Part shown: piece after piece, positions 1-8,193 of the stretch
Layout: each line of letters opens with the position of its first letter
Numbering within the stretch: position 1 is the first letter of the stretch
NCBI RefSeq assembly: GCF_013201705.1
Contig: NZ_CP053837.1
Span: 1,116,001-1,180,000 of the forward strand
DNA from: Aliarcobacter faecis
GTDB lineage: Bacteria > Campylobacterota > Campylobacteria > Campylobacterales > Arcobacteraceae
Direction of reading: 5' to 3'
Length of the DNA: 64,000 bases
The notes under the pieces: generated by a model
What the model saw: only the letters and a program-made list of their open reading frames with translations
Told to the model about the DNA's origin: nothing
The model's database searches: none
Program-made: the position numbers and the translations under genes

Positions 1-39
1 AGTGCTGCACTTTTTGCACAAATAAATGTGGAAAATTAA
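1..39 (+). CDS. 3' end of an upstream gene (possibly hobA), partial
   Basis: Frame 1 is open from the window edge and ends at TAA 37-39, giving the last 12 residues (SAALFAQINVEN). The holB start follows two bases later, the spacing expected inside an operon. In Helicobacter and Campylobacter the gene before the delta-prime and folP genes encodes the DnaA-binding protein HobA, so hobA is the likeliest identity. That rests on remembered synteny only; twelve residues cannot show it. Confidence 0.35.
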   Translation, partial: SAALFAQINVEN

Positions 40-41
40 TC

Positions 42-665
42 TTGCAAGAGTTCTTTTTTAAATCTCATATTTTACTTGTAGATGATATAGAGGAGAGTTT
101 AAATAAACAAATAACTCTTTATCCAAAACACTCAATAAGAGTTATTAAAAATGAGGAAAAAGATGAGTTTCAAATAGCCCAAGCTCAAATGGCTATAAAA
201 GAGGCTTATATTGCAACAAGTGAAATAAAATATCTTTTTTTGTGTGGAGCAACTTTTAGAGTTGAAGCACAAAATGCTTTACTTAAAATTTTAGAAGAGC
301 CACCATTAAATATTGTTTTTATTATATTAACAAACTTAAAAAACACCCTGCTTCCAACAATTTATTCAAGATTACCATATAAAAATCTAAGAAGTTTTGA
401 ATTAAAGAATGAATCATCTTTAGATATTAAAAGATTGGATTTAAAAGATATTTATAATTTTTTAAAAGATAATCAAAAAATTTCAAAAGATGAAACAAAA
501 ATAGTTCTTGAAGAGATTTTAATAAAAGTAAAGAATGAAAAAATTGAGTTAAAAGAGAAAGAACTTGAAGTTTTCTCAAAATCTGTAAAACTTCTTGATT
601 TAAATTCAAAACCTATAAATATTTTAACCCTTCTTCTTTTAACTTTATTTAATAAAAAGATTTAA
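42..665 (+). CDS. holB: DNA polymerase III subunit delta' (HolB)
   Basis: Clamp-loader delta-prime subunit, part of the replicative DNA polymerase III holoenzyme in the cytoplasm. At 207 residues it is short, as in other Campylobacterota. The diagnostic stretch is VEAQNALLKILEEPP (about residues 74-88), the SRC-adjacent helix region of the AAA+ fold seen in HolB/DnaX proteins. No Walker A motif is visible, as usual for delta-prime. The start is TTG at 42, with a GTGGAA ribosome-binding stretch about 8 bases upstream and no nearby ATG. It is followed 2 bp later by folP, so the two are probably co-transcribed. Family assignment is fairly secure because of both motif and synteny. Confidence 0.8.
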   Translation: MQEFFFKSHILLVDDIEESLNKQITLYPKHSIRVIKNEEKDEFQIAQAQMAIKEAYIATSEIKYLFLCGATFRVEAQNALLKILEEPPLNIVFIILTNLKNTLLPTIYSRLPYKNLRSFELKNESSLDIKRLDLKDIYNFLKDNQKISKDETKIVLEEILIKVKNEKIELKEKELEVFSKSVKLLDLNSKPINILTLLLLTLFNKKI

Positions 666-667
666 TT

Positions 668-1810
668 ATGCAAATTTATAAAATTTCATTAAATGATGCT
701 AATAATTTTTTAACAAAACTAAATTGTGATAAAAGTGGAGTTAAAATAATGTCTAAAAAGACAAAAATTCATACTCTATTTATAAAAAATCTTCATGTTG
801 GAGCTGCAAATATTCTAAAACAAGATGCTCTTTCTATTGGTGCTGATTTAGCTGTTCCTGAAGGTGTTGTAGTTGCAAGAGATAAATATGTAGATGTATT
901 ACTAATAGGAACAACAAAACATATTGAGATTCTAAGTAAAAAAGAGTTAGCCCAACCTTTTGGACTAAAAGAGTTAGCAAAAAATTTAAAAGATTTTATA
1001 AAAGAGCAAAACTATCCTACAAAAATAATGGGTGTTCTAAATGCAAATGAAGACTCTTTTTTCAAAAATAGTAGATTTGATAACTCTAGTGCTCTAATTA
1101 GAATTGAAAAGATGATAGAAGATGGGGCTAATATTATAGATATTGGTGGTGTTTCAAGTCGCCCTGGAAGTATTTATGTAGGAGAAGATGAAGAGTTAAA
1201 AAGAGTTAAAGATATTATTGATTTAATTTATAAGGGAAAATATTTTGAGAAAGTAGAATTTTCTATTGATTCATATTCACCAAAAACTATTGAGTATGCT
1301 TTAAATAGCGGATTTAAAATAGTAAATGATATTACAGGTTTAGAAAATGATGAAGTTTGTAAACTTGCTAAAAAATATAGTGCAAAAGCTATAATTATGC
1401 ATATGCAGAATGATCCACAAACTATGCAAAATGAGCCAAAATATGAAAATATTATGCTCGAAATTGATACTTTTTTTAATAAAAGAGTTGAAAAAGCTAA
1501 AAGTTTTGGAATAGAAGATCTAATTTTAGATGTTGGAATTGGTTTTGGAAAAAATTTAGAGCATAATTTAACACTTATAAAAAATCTTGAACATTTTAAA
1601 CACTTTGGATATGAACTTTTAATAGGTGCTAGTAGAAAATCTATGATAAATATGATAACTCCAACTGCTATTGAAGATAGACTTAGTGGAACTTTGGCTA
1701 TTCATTTAGAGTCTTTAAGAAATGGTGCAAGTATTATTAGATGTCATGATGTAAAAGAACACTTTCAAGCTATTAAAGTTTTTGAAGCTATAAATCAAGA
1801 TTATAAATAA
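668..1810 (+). CDS. folP: Dihydropteroate synthase (FolP)
   Basis: Condenses p-aminobenzoate with dihydropterin pyrophosphate in folate synthesis; the classical sulfonamide target. The TIM-barrel core starts near residue 119: GVLNANEDSF (the position of the usual GILNVTPDSF), IDIGGVSSRPGS at about 158-169, IVNDITGL at about 218, LDVGIGFGKN and GASRKSMI. The roughly 115-residue N-terminal extension before the core is typical of campylobacterial FolP (380 residues in total). ATG at 668 lies 2 bp after holB stops, so the pair forms an operon. The substitution of NE for TP in the first motif is noticeable; whether it affects sulfonamide binding cannot be told from sequence. Confidence 0.93.
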   Translation: MQIYKISLNDANNFLTKLNCDKSGVKIMSKKTKIHTLFIKNLHVGAANILKQDALSIGADLAVPEGVVVARDKYVDVLLIGTTKHIEILSKKELAQPFGLKELAKNLKDFIKEQNYPTKIMGVLNANEDSFFKNSRFDNSSALIRIEKMIEDGANIIDIGGVSSRPGSIYVGEDEELKRVKDIIDLIYKGKYFEKVEFSIDSYSPKTIEYALNSGFKIVNDITGLENDEVCKLAKKYSAKAIIMHMQNDPQTMQNEPKYENIMLEIDTFFNKRVEKAKSFGIEDLILDVGIGFGKNLEHNLTLIKNLEHFKHFGYELLIGASRKSMINMITPTAIEDRLSGTLAIHLESLRNGASIIRCHDVKEHFQAIKVFEAINQDYK

Positions 1811-1844
1811 AATCCCCATTATTACAATTATTCAACAATTTTTA

Positions 1845-1852
1845 GATAAAAT
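1845..1852 (+). promoter_or_regulatory. Predicted promoter -10 (GATAAAAT) of the phosphomutase gene
   Basis: GATAAAAT within a T-rich stretch, 40 bp before the ATG at 1892. No -35 is visible, as is usual for sigma-70 promoters of Campylobacterota. The same TTTAGATAAAATnnCA context recurs in this window (upstream of mobB and, as GGATAAAAT, pckA). It places the mutase gene at the head of its own operon with galU and pgi. Confidence 0.55.
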
Positions 1853-1891
1853 TTCACAATTTTTTAATTATACAGTAGGAGATATATGTAA

Positions 1892-3268
1892 ATGAGTGCA
1901 TCTATATTCAGAGAGTACGATATTAGAGGAATTTTTCAAAAAGAGTTAAATGAAAATATTGTAAAAAAAATTGGTTTTTATTTGGCAAAAGCTTTATTAA
2001 AAAGAGTTCCAAATGCTATTTATATGGCAGTTGGTTATGATGCAAGACTTCATTCCCCTACTTTAAAGAACTGGTTAAGTTCAGGAATAAATAAAGCTGG
2101 ATTAAAAGTTCTTGATATGGGACTTGTTCCAACACCAGCGAATTATTTTGCAAACTTTACAGAGTTTGATGGTTTAAAATGTGATGGTTCAGTAATGATT
2201 ACAGGTTCACACAATCCACCAGAATATAATGGATTTAAAATTACTTTAAATAAATACCCTTTTTTTGGTGAAGATATTTATGCTTTAGGAAGAGAAATTT
2301 TAGCTGATAATTCAACTATAGTAGATAATGAAACAACTATTAAGATAGATTGTAAAAATAGATATATAGATTATATTGTAAACCATTTTTCACACTTAAA
2401 ATTAACAAATAAAAAGTTTGTTTTTGATTGTGGAAATGGTGTAGCTGGAGTTGTTTTAAGTGAAATTTTAACAAAATTAAACATTCAACATAAAATTTTA
2501 TTTGAACAACCAGATGGAAATTTCCCAAATCACCATCCAGATCCAAGTGATGAACACACTTTAGAAGATATTAAAAAAGAGTTAGCAACTAAAGAGTTTG
2601 ATTTTGGGTTTGCTTATGATGGAGATGCAGACAGAATTGCTTTACTTTCTCAAAAGTATAACTTTAAAGGTGATATTTTAGCAATATTTTTCTCTAAGCA
2701 TATAAAAAATCCAACAGTTATTGGTGAAGTTAAATGTTCACAAGTTATGTATGATACTATAAACTCTTATGGTAAAGCTATTATGTATAAAACTGGTCAT
2801 TCTAATCTAAAAGTAAAAATAAAAGAGACAAATGCATCTTTTGCTGCTGAAGTTTCTGGACATCTGTTCTTTAATGATAGATATTTTGGTTATGATGATG
2901 CTATTTATGCGACATTTAGAGCATTAGAGTTAATTGATCAAGGTTTTGATTTTGATAAAGAGTATGAAGCTTTACCAGAAGTTTATTCGACTCCTGAGAT
3001 AAATATAACTGTAACTGAAGAGACAAAGTTTAAAATTATTGAAGATTTAAAAGGGGCTTTACAAAATCCTCCTTCAGATTTTCCAAAAATAAAAGATATT
3101 ATCACTGTTGATGGTGTAAGAGTTATTTTTGAAAAAGGTTGGGGATTAGTTCGAGCTAGTAATACGACTCCAAAATTAGTAACAAGATTTGAAGCTAATA
3201 CAAAAGATAATGCAAAAATCTATGAAGATGCACTAATAAATTTATTTAATACTTTAAAAGGAAAATAA
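1892..3268 (+). CDS. algC: Phosphomannomutase/phosphoglucomutase (AlgC/ManB type)
   Basis: Interconverts hexose 1- and 6-phosphates (mannose and/or glucose) for sugar nucleotide synthesis. The alpha-D-phosphohexomutase fold is shown by the phosphoserine loop TGSHNPPEYNG (Ser about 106), the metal-binding loop DGDADR near residue 244, and the C-terminal phosphate-binding region GLVRASNTTPKL. Length 458 matches the bifunctional PMM/PGM family. ATG at 1892 is preceded by AGGAGA (1877-1882). An ATG-TAA minimal frame lies directly before the start (1886-1891). galU and pgi follow almost without gap, fitting a glucose-6-P / glucose-1-P / UDP-glucose supply operon. Substrate preference cannot be read from sequence, so the symbol is by family only. 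Confidence 0.88.
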   Translation: MSASIFREYDIRGIFQKELNENIVKKIGFYLAKALLKRVPNAIYMAVGYDARLHSPTLKNWLSSGINKAGLKVLDMGLVPTPANYFANFTEFDGLKCDGSVMITGSHNPPEYNGFKITLNKYPFFGEDIYALGREILADNSTIVDNETTIKIDCKNRYIDYIVNHFSHLKLTNKKFVFDCGNGVAGVVLSEILTKLNIQHKILFEQPDGNFPNHHPDPSDEHTLEDIKKELATKEFDFGFAYDGDADRIALLSQKYNFKGDILAIFFSKHIKNPTVIGEVKCSQVMYDTINSYGKAIMYKTGHSNLKVKIKETNASFAAEVSGHLFFNDRYFGYDDAIYATFRALELIDQGFDFDKEYEALPEVYSTPEINITVTEETKFKIIEDLKGALQNPPSDFPKIKDIITVDGVRVIFEKGWGLVRASNTTPKLVTRFEANTKDNAKIYEDALINLFNTLKGK

Positions 3269-3269
3269 T

Positions 3270-4127
3270 ATGAATAATCCAATAAAAAAATGTTTATTCC
3301 CAGCAGCTGGATATGGTACAAGATTCTTACCTGCAACAAAAGCAACACCAAAAGAGATGTTACCAGTGCTTACAAAACCACTAATTCAATATGGAGTTGA
3401 AGAGGCATTAGCTGCTGGTATTGAAAATATGGCTATTGTAACTGGGCGTGGAAAAAGAGCAATTGAAGATCATTTTGATATATCTTATGAACTTGAACAC
3501 CAAATAAAAGGTACAAGTAAAGAACACTATTTAACTGAGATTAGAAGTGTTATTACAAAATGTACTTTCTCTTACACTAGACAAATTGAAATGAAAGGTT
3601 TAGGTCATGCTATTTTATGTGGTGAAAATTTAATTGGTGATCAACCTTTTGCTGTACTTTTAGCAGATGATTTATGTGATTCAAACTCAAAAGGTGTTTT
3701 ATCTCAAATGGTTGATTTATATAAAAAATATCACTGTTCAATAGTTGCTATTGAAGAGATTCCTAAAGAGGATACAAATAAATATGGAGTTATTGCTGGA
3801 AATGAGATAGAACCAGGAATTTTTATGGTAAAAGATATGGTTGAAAAACCAGAACCAGAAGTTGCTCCTTCAAACTTAGCAATTATAGGAAGATATATTT
3901 TAACTCCAGATATTTTTAATATTATTAGAGATACAAAACCAGGAAAAGGTGGAGAAATTCAAATTACAGATGCACTTTTAACTCAAGCAAAAAAAGGTAT
4001 GGTTTTAGCATATAAATTTGAAGGGCAAAGATTTGATTGTGGAAGTATTGATGGATTTGTAAAAGCTACGAACTACTTTTATGATAAATCAATAAAAGAA
4101 GAAAAAAAAGCTAGTGGGAAAAAATAG
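3270..4127 (+). CDS. galU: UTP--glucose-1-phosphate uridylyltransferase (GalU)
   Basis: Makes UDP-glucose from UTP and glucose-1-phosphate, a precursor for LOS, capsule and protein glycans. The nucleotidyltransferase signature GYGTRFLPATKATPKEM (residues 14-30) is followed by KPLIQYGVEEA, LADDL and KGGEIQITDAL, all standard for bacterial GalU; the length of 285 is typical. It starts one base after the mutase stop and its TAG overlaps the GTG start of pgi, so translation of the three genes is probably coupled. The upstream mutase would supply its substrate, glucose-1-phosphate. Confidence 0.95.
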   Translation: MNNPIKKCLFPAAGYGTRFLPATKATPKEMLPVLTKPLIQYGVEEALAAGIENMAIVTGRGKRAIEDHFDISYELEHQIKGTSKEHYLTEIRSVITKCTFSYTRQIEMKGLGHAILCGENLIGDQPFAVLLADDLCDSNSKGVLSQMVDLYKKYHCSIVAIEEIPKEDTNKYGVIAGNEIEPGIFMVKDMVEKPEPEVAPSNLAIIGRYILTPDIFNIIRDTKPGKGGEIQITDALLTQAKKGMVLAYKFEGQRFDCGSIDGFVKATNYFYDKSIKEEKKASGKK

Positions 4128-5356
4128 TGAAAAATAACCTTTATTACCCTTTTGTATCTTTAAGTGATGAAGATATTTTTAGTGAAATAAAAAAAGAAAG
4201 AGAAGATATCGGATATTACTCTTTGCCGTATGCTGATACTTCAAATATGAAAGCAAGACTTGATAATCTTGATTTTAAACAAAAACAAATAGCAATTATT
4301 GGAATTGGTGGAAGTACTTTGGGTACTTTTGCAATTTATAATTTTCTAAAATATAATAAACAAAGAAATAAAACTCTAAAAAAAGAGCTTTTTTTCTTTG
4401 AAAGTACAGACCCAATAAATTTAAATGGAACAATAAGTCAGTTAAATCTTGAAGATACTTTATTTATAGTTATCTCTAAATCAGGAACTACTATTGAAAC
4501 AGTATCAATTTTTAAATATTTAAGTTCTCTAGTAAAGATGAATAGCCAAAATCTTTTAGTAATCACAGAAGATGATAGTAAATTAAACTCTTTTGCTTAT
4601 ACAAATGGAATTTCTACTTTTGAGATACCTAAAAATGTTGGTGGAAGATTTTCTGTTTTATCAAATGTAGGTTTAGTTCCACTATATTTAGCAGGTTTTG
4701 ATATTGATGAACTTTTAAAAGGAGCTAGAAAGATATCAACTTCGTTTTTTGAACAAAATGAGTTATATAATCAACTTCTAAAAAAAGCAAGAACATATTA
4801 TGAGTATAAAGATGTTTATAATATAAATGCTATTTTTTCATATTCTCAACTACTTGAAGGTTTCAATAAATGGTATATCCAACTTTGGGGAGAGAGTCTT
4901 GGAAAAATTGATGCAAACCATACAAATCAGGGTTTAACTCCAATTGGGCTTTTAGGACCAGTTGATCAGCACTCTTTTTTACAACTAATCGTTGAAGGTA
5001 AAAGAGATAAAACTGTAACATTTATAAAAATAAAAGATTTTAAAGATGATACAAAAATAGCTCCTATCTCTTTACAAGGATTAGAAGAATTAGATTATAT
5101 AAATGGTCTTAATTTTAAAGAGCTAATAAATCTTCAAGCAGATGCAACAATTGCTTCAGTTAAAGAGTATAAAAAAGATATTCCAATAGATTTAATAGAA
5201 ATTGAAGAGATAAGTGAGTTTGAAATAGGAAAATTACTATTTTATTATGAATTATTAACTTCAATAGTTGGAAAGTTTTTAAGAATAAATACTTATGATC
5301 AACCAGGTGTTGAAGGTGGTAAAATAATTCTTAAAAAAATGCTTCAAGAAAAATAA
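4127..5356 (+). CDS. pgi: Glucose-6-phosphate isomerase (Pgi)
   Basis: Interconverts glucose-6-P and fructose-6-P in the cytoplasm. Seen motifs: IGIGGSTLGTFAIYNF, ISKSGTTIETVS (sugar-phosphate binding SIS-like loop), VGGRFSVLSNVGLVPLY, WGESLGKIDANH, QHSFLQLIVEGKRDK and QPGVEGGK near the C-terminus. At 409 residues it belongs to the short Pgi form typical of Campylobacterota rather than the roughly 550-residue enterobacterial form. The start is GTG at 4127, overlapping the galU stop by one base. With fbp and pckA elsewhere in the window it completes a gluconeogenic route to the galU product. Confidence 0.95.
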   Translation: MKNNLYYPFVSLSDEDIFSEIKKEREDIGYYSLPYADTSNMKARLDNLDFKQKQIAIIGIGGSTLGTFAIYNFLKYNKQRNKTLKKELFFFESTDPINLNGTISQLNLEDTLFIVISKSGTTIETVSIFKYLSSLVKMNSQNLLVITEDDSKLNSFAYTNGISTFEIPKNVGGRFSVLSNVGLVPLYLAGFDIDELLKGARKISTSFFEQNELYNQLLKKARTYYEYKDVYNINAIFSYSQLLEGFNKWYIQLWGESLGKIDANHTNQGLTPIGLLGPVDQHSFLQLIVEGKRDKTVTFIKIKDFKDDTKIAPISLQGLEELDYINGLNFKELINLQADATIASVKEYKKDIPIDLIEIEEISEFEIGKLLFYYELLTSIVGKFLRINTYDQPGVEGGKIILKKMLQEK

Positions 5357-5363
5357 TAGAGTA

Positions 5364-6275
5364 ATGGAACTACTAAATTCTAGTATTATTCCTATCTTTT
5401 TTTTAATCTTATTAGGATATTTTTTCAAAAGAATATCCTTCCCTTCGAATAATTTTTGGCCTTTTGCTGATAAACTAACTTATTTTATACTAATGCCTTC
5501 TCTTTTAGTACTTTCATTAAAAGATGCAAATTTGAAACTTCTTGATATAAATCTTATTTTGTCATTAATTTTACCTATTTGTTTTGTATCATTTTTTTTA
5601 ATAATTTTAAATAGGTTTATTCCTACACAAAATAACTCTTTTACATCTATTTTGCAAGGTGCTACTAGATTTAATACTTATATATTTCTGGCTTTATGTA
5701 GCTCATTATATGGTAGCTTTGGTCTTGAAATTGCTTCAATAATACTTAGTTTTACAATAATTTTCCTAAATATATTAAATATTACTTTTTATTTAATTTA
5801 TCAAGATTTATCAAAGATAGATTTTAATTACTTTTTTAAATCTATTTTTAAAAATCCTTTAATAATAGCTTCTCTTTTAGGAATTTTTATAAATATATTT
5901 GAAATTTCTATTCCAATTTTTTTGAATAAGAGTATACAAATATTATCAAATGCAGCACTTCCTTTTGGTATTTTGTCTATAGGATTTAGTTTAGTCTTAA
6001 ATGATTTTAAAAGTAATTTTAAAGAGATATTTAATGCAAGCTTTTCAAAGTTTATTATTTTTCCTATTTTAACTCTATTTTTTTGTCAGATTTTAAATAT
6101 AGATGAAAAAATTGTTCCTATTTTAATTCTATTTTCAATAATGCCAACAGCAACAAGTGCCTTTATTTTAGCAAGACAACTTGGTGGTGATTTTAAATTA
6201 ATGGGAGCAATAATTACTATTCAAACTTTAGTATCAATGCCAATTTTTATAATATTTTTACAAATATATTTTTAA
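5364..6275 (+). CDS. AEC family (auxin efflux carrier-like) permease
   Basis: An inner-membrane protein of 303 residues with about ten hydrophobic segments and the N-terminal pattern SSIIPIFFLILLGYFFKR followed by LTYFILMPSLLVLSL, which is characteristic of AEC family permeases. The C-terminal half has ALPFGILSIGFSL and MPTATSAFILARQLGGD, the broken-helix motif of the family. Relatives export malate, malonate or other organic anions; the substrate here is unknown. ATG 5364 is 7 bp after pgi, so it may be transcribed with it. Its stop overlaps the stop of the convergent TauE/SafE gene by 4 bp, leaving no room for a separate terminator. Confidence 0.8.
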   Translation: MELLNSSIIPIFFLILLGYFFKRISFPSNNFWPFADKLTYFILMPSLLVLSLKDANLKLLDINLILSLILPICFVSFFLIILNRFIPTQNNSFTSILQGATRFNTYIFLALCSSLYGSFGLEIASIILSFTIIFLNILNITFYLIYQDLSKIDFNYFFKSIFKNPLIIASLLGIFINIFEISIPIFLNKSIQILSNAALPFGILSIGFSLVLNDFKSNFKEIFNASFSKFIIFPILTLFFCQILNIDEKIVPILILFSIMPTATSAFILARQLGGDFKLMGAIITIQTLVSMPIFIIFLQIYF

Positions 6276-6985
6276 AAAATAATTTTTAATATTAAATTAA
6301 TTGCTAAAATTGTAAGCATAATTTTTAAAATAATTGCAAATTTCTTACCATCAACTAAATTTCTAGCTTTTGTTCCTACGAAACTACCTAAAACGGCACC
6401 AAAAATCATAGCACTAATAATCCAAATATAATCAAAAAATAGAAATCCAAAGTAGATAAATACAACAACTTTTAGTAAATGAGTTATACTCATTAAAGCA
6501 GCTCCAGTTGATACAACTTTATCTTTATCTTTATAGTCTTTAAATAAAAGTGTCATAGTAAGTGGTCCTGTGGCACCAACAACCATAGATAAACCTGTTT
6601 GGAAAAATCCTGCTAAATAGTAGTTCTCATACCTTTTTATTTTTTCATTAAATTTTTCACTCCAAAGTGAAAGTAAAATATAAATTCCTATAAAAAGTGG
6701 TACATATTCCAAAGATATAAAAGTTAAAATCCCTGCAAAAATTGCTATTCCTAAAACAGAGCCAATTAAAAATTTAGGTATTACTTCATATTGAATATCT
6801 TTATATCCAAAAAAAGCCCGACTAAGATTACTTGAAACTTGTGTAAGTCCATGAACTGGAATAAGTGCATTTACTGGTAAAAATGATGGTAAAATAGCTA
6901 TTAACATCATTCCTCCTCCAATCCCAACAACCGCAGCGATAACTGAAGTAAAAAATGTAATAAACCCTAAAATTAACTCTGTCAT
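6272..6985 (-). CDS. TauE/SafE family sulfite exporter-type membrane protein
   Basis: A protein of 237 residues with about seven to eight membrane helices. The N-terminal half shows GFITFFTSVIAAVVGIGGGMMLI, the glycine-rich repeat typical of TauE/SafE proteins, with a second related stretch (AGFFQTGLSMVVGATGPLTM) in the other half, as expected for an internally duplicated transporter. Members move sulfite, sulfoacetate or related small anions outward; no substrate can be assigned. ATG at 6985 is preceded by GAGGAAAA on the minus strand. It is convergent with the AEC permease and divergent from the small secreted protein gene. Confidence 0.8.
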   Translation of the reverse strand: MTELILGFITFFTSVIAAVVGIGGGMMLIAILPSFLPVNALIPVHGLTQVSSNLSRAFFGYKDIQYEVIPKFLIGSVLGIAIFAGILTFISLEYVPLFIGIYILLSLWSEKFNEKIKRYENYYLAGFFQTGLSMVVGATGPLTMTLLFKDYKDKDKVVSTGAALMSITHLLKVVVFIYFGFLFFDYIWIISAMIFGAVLGSFVGTKARNLVDGKKFAIILKIMLTILAINLILKIIF

Positions 6986-7049
6986 AAATATTTTTCCTCA
7001 AAAAGATTGTGTAAAATACCAAATAAAGGCTTTATTATTAAAGTTTAAA

Positions 7050-7055
7050 TATAAT
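7050..7055 (+). promoter_or_regulatory. Predicted -10 (TATAAT) for the small secreted protein and xth
   Basis: A perfect TATAAT 26 bp before the ATG at 7081, followed by the ribosome-binding site AAGGAAG. It is flanked by AAAGTT (7040-7045) and AACTTT (7058-7063), an inverted repeat framing the -10 that could be an operator; this second point is weak. Confidence 0.5.
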
Positions 7056-7080
7056 TTAACTTTAAAAAAAAGGAAGAATT

Positions 7081-7326
7081 ATGAAAAAACTACTAATTGT
7101 AACACTTATTTTTACAAATTTTTTGTTCGCAAATTATAATTATACAGGTGAAAATAGTGGAAAAATAGATATGCATGGTGGAAAAGGTGAAAATTTAATA
7201 AATAAAGGTAATTCATTATCAAATAAAGGTTTAAATGATATTGGAATAATAAAACCAACTCCTCCAAAAGCTCCAGAAAACTTAATAAAAGATGAACAAA
7301 AAAATAAAAAGGAAGATAAAAAATAA
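7081..7326 (+). CDS. Small secreted protein of unknown function
   Basis: An 81-residue protein I do not recognise. The N-terminus (MKKLLIVTLIFTNFLFA) is a clear Sec signal peptide with probable cleavage after FLFA. The mature part of about 64 residues is hydrophilic, Asn/Gly/Lys-rich, with an imperfect internal repeat (NLINKGNSLSNKGLNDIG), a short proline stretch (KPTPPKAPEN) and a very basic/acidic tail. There is no lipobox and no cysteine. AAGGAAG precedes the ATG. The stop overlaps the ATG of xth (TAATG), so the two genes are translationally coupled, though a functional link to exonuclease III is not obvious. Confidence 0.7.
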   Translation: MKKLLIVTLIFTNFLFANYNYTGENSGKIDMHGGKGENLINKGNSLSNKGLNDIGIIKPTPPKAPENLIKDEQKNKKEDKK

Positions 7327-8114
7327 TGACAAAAAGATATAAATTTATTTCTTGGAATGTAAATGGAATAAGAGCAGTTGATAAAAAAGATGCTCTAAAA
7401 TGGATAGATGATGTAAATATTGATTTACTTGGAGTTCAAGAGACAAAATCACAAAAAAATCAAATCCCTAAATCAATATTTAATAAAGAGTTTGCTTTTT
7501 CAACAGCTAGTGAATCGAAAATAAAAGGGAGAAGTGGAACAGCACTTTTTACAGATATTAATATAACTTTTGAGTGTACTTGCCCTAGTGTAGATATTTT
7601 AGATGAGGGAAGAATAAATGAAGTTCATTTTAGCTTAGGAACTAAAGATATAGCTTTTTTTAATGTATATTTTCCAAATGGGCAAAGCTCTCAAGAGAGA
7701 CTAGATTATAAAATGGAGTTTTATGATAGATTTTTAGAGCATTGTGAAAATTTAAAAAAAGAGAATAAATCAATAATTGTTTGTGGTGATGTAAATACAG
7801 CTCATACTGAAATTGATATAGCAAGACCTAAAGCAAATGAAAATACTAGTGGTTTTTTAAAAATGGAAAGAGATTGGATAACAAAATTCTTGAATCATGG
7901 GTTTATAGATACTTTTAGGTTAATAAATGGTGATATAAAAGATAAATATAGCTGGTGGAGTTATAGAGCAAATGCAAGAGAGAATAATGTTGGCTGGAGA
8001 ATAGATTATTTTTATATAAGTGAAGATTTAAAAGATTTTGTAAAAGATGCTTACATTTTAGATAATATTTTTGGAAGTGATCACTGCCCTATTGCTTTAG
8101 AAATTGAGATTTAG
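7326..8114 (+). CDS. xth: Exodeoxyribonuclease III (Xth)
   Basis: AP endonuclease / 3'-5' exonuclease of base excision repair. The endonuclease-exonuclease-phosphatase fold is shown by SWNVNGIRAV, LGVQETKSQ (metal-binding Glu), CGDVNTAHTEIDIARP, YSWWSYRANARENNVGWRIDY and the terminal GSDHCPIALEI (catalytic Asp-His). Length 262 is normal for the ExoIII/Exo A family. ATG 7326 overlaps the stop of the small secreted protein gene. The 80-bp gap after it holds the FNR-type palindrome of the next gene. Confidence 0.95.
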   Translation: MTKRYKFISWNVNGIRAVDKKDALKWIDDVNIDLLGVQETKSQKNQIPKSIFNKEFAFSTASESKIKGRSGTALFTDINITFECTCPSVDILDEGRINEVHFSLGTKDIAFFNVYFPNGQSSQERLDYKMEFYDRFLEHCENLKKENKSIIVCGDVNTAHTEIDIARPKANENTSGFLKMERDWITKFLNHGFIDTFRLINGDIKDKYSWWSYRANARENNVGWRIDYFYISEDLKDFVKDAYILDNIFGSDHCPIALEIEI

Positions 8115-8125
8115 CCTTTAATATC

Positions 8126-8139
8126 TTGATATATATCAT
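8126..8139 (+). promoter_or_regulatory. FNR/CRP-type palindromic operator upstream of the hemerythrin/PAS gene
   Basis: TTGATATATATCAT, matching the FNR-type consensus TTGAT-N4-ATCAA in nine of ten defined positions and perfectly symmetrical over its inner bases. It lies 55 bp before the ATG of the DUF438 protein, a suitable place for activation by a CRP/FNR-family regulator. That the target is an iron-oxygen-binding type sensor makes oxygen or NO control plausible. The binding protein is not in this window. Confidence 0.5.
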
Positions 8140-8193
8140 TTTGTATTTTTTTAATATAGGATAAACTTTGTCCTATATTTTAAAAGGATTTTT

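Noticed and set aside
3-41. Upstream extension of the holB frame to the window edge
   Set aside because: The frame is open but gives a Cys/Lys-rich sequence unlike HolB; frame 1 ends neatly at 37-39 as an upstream gene.
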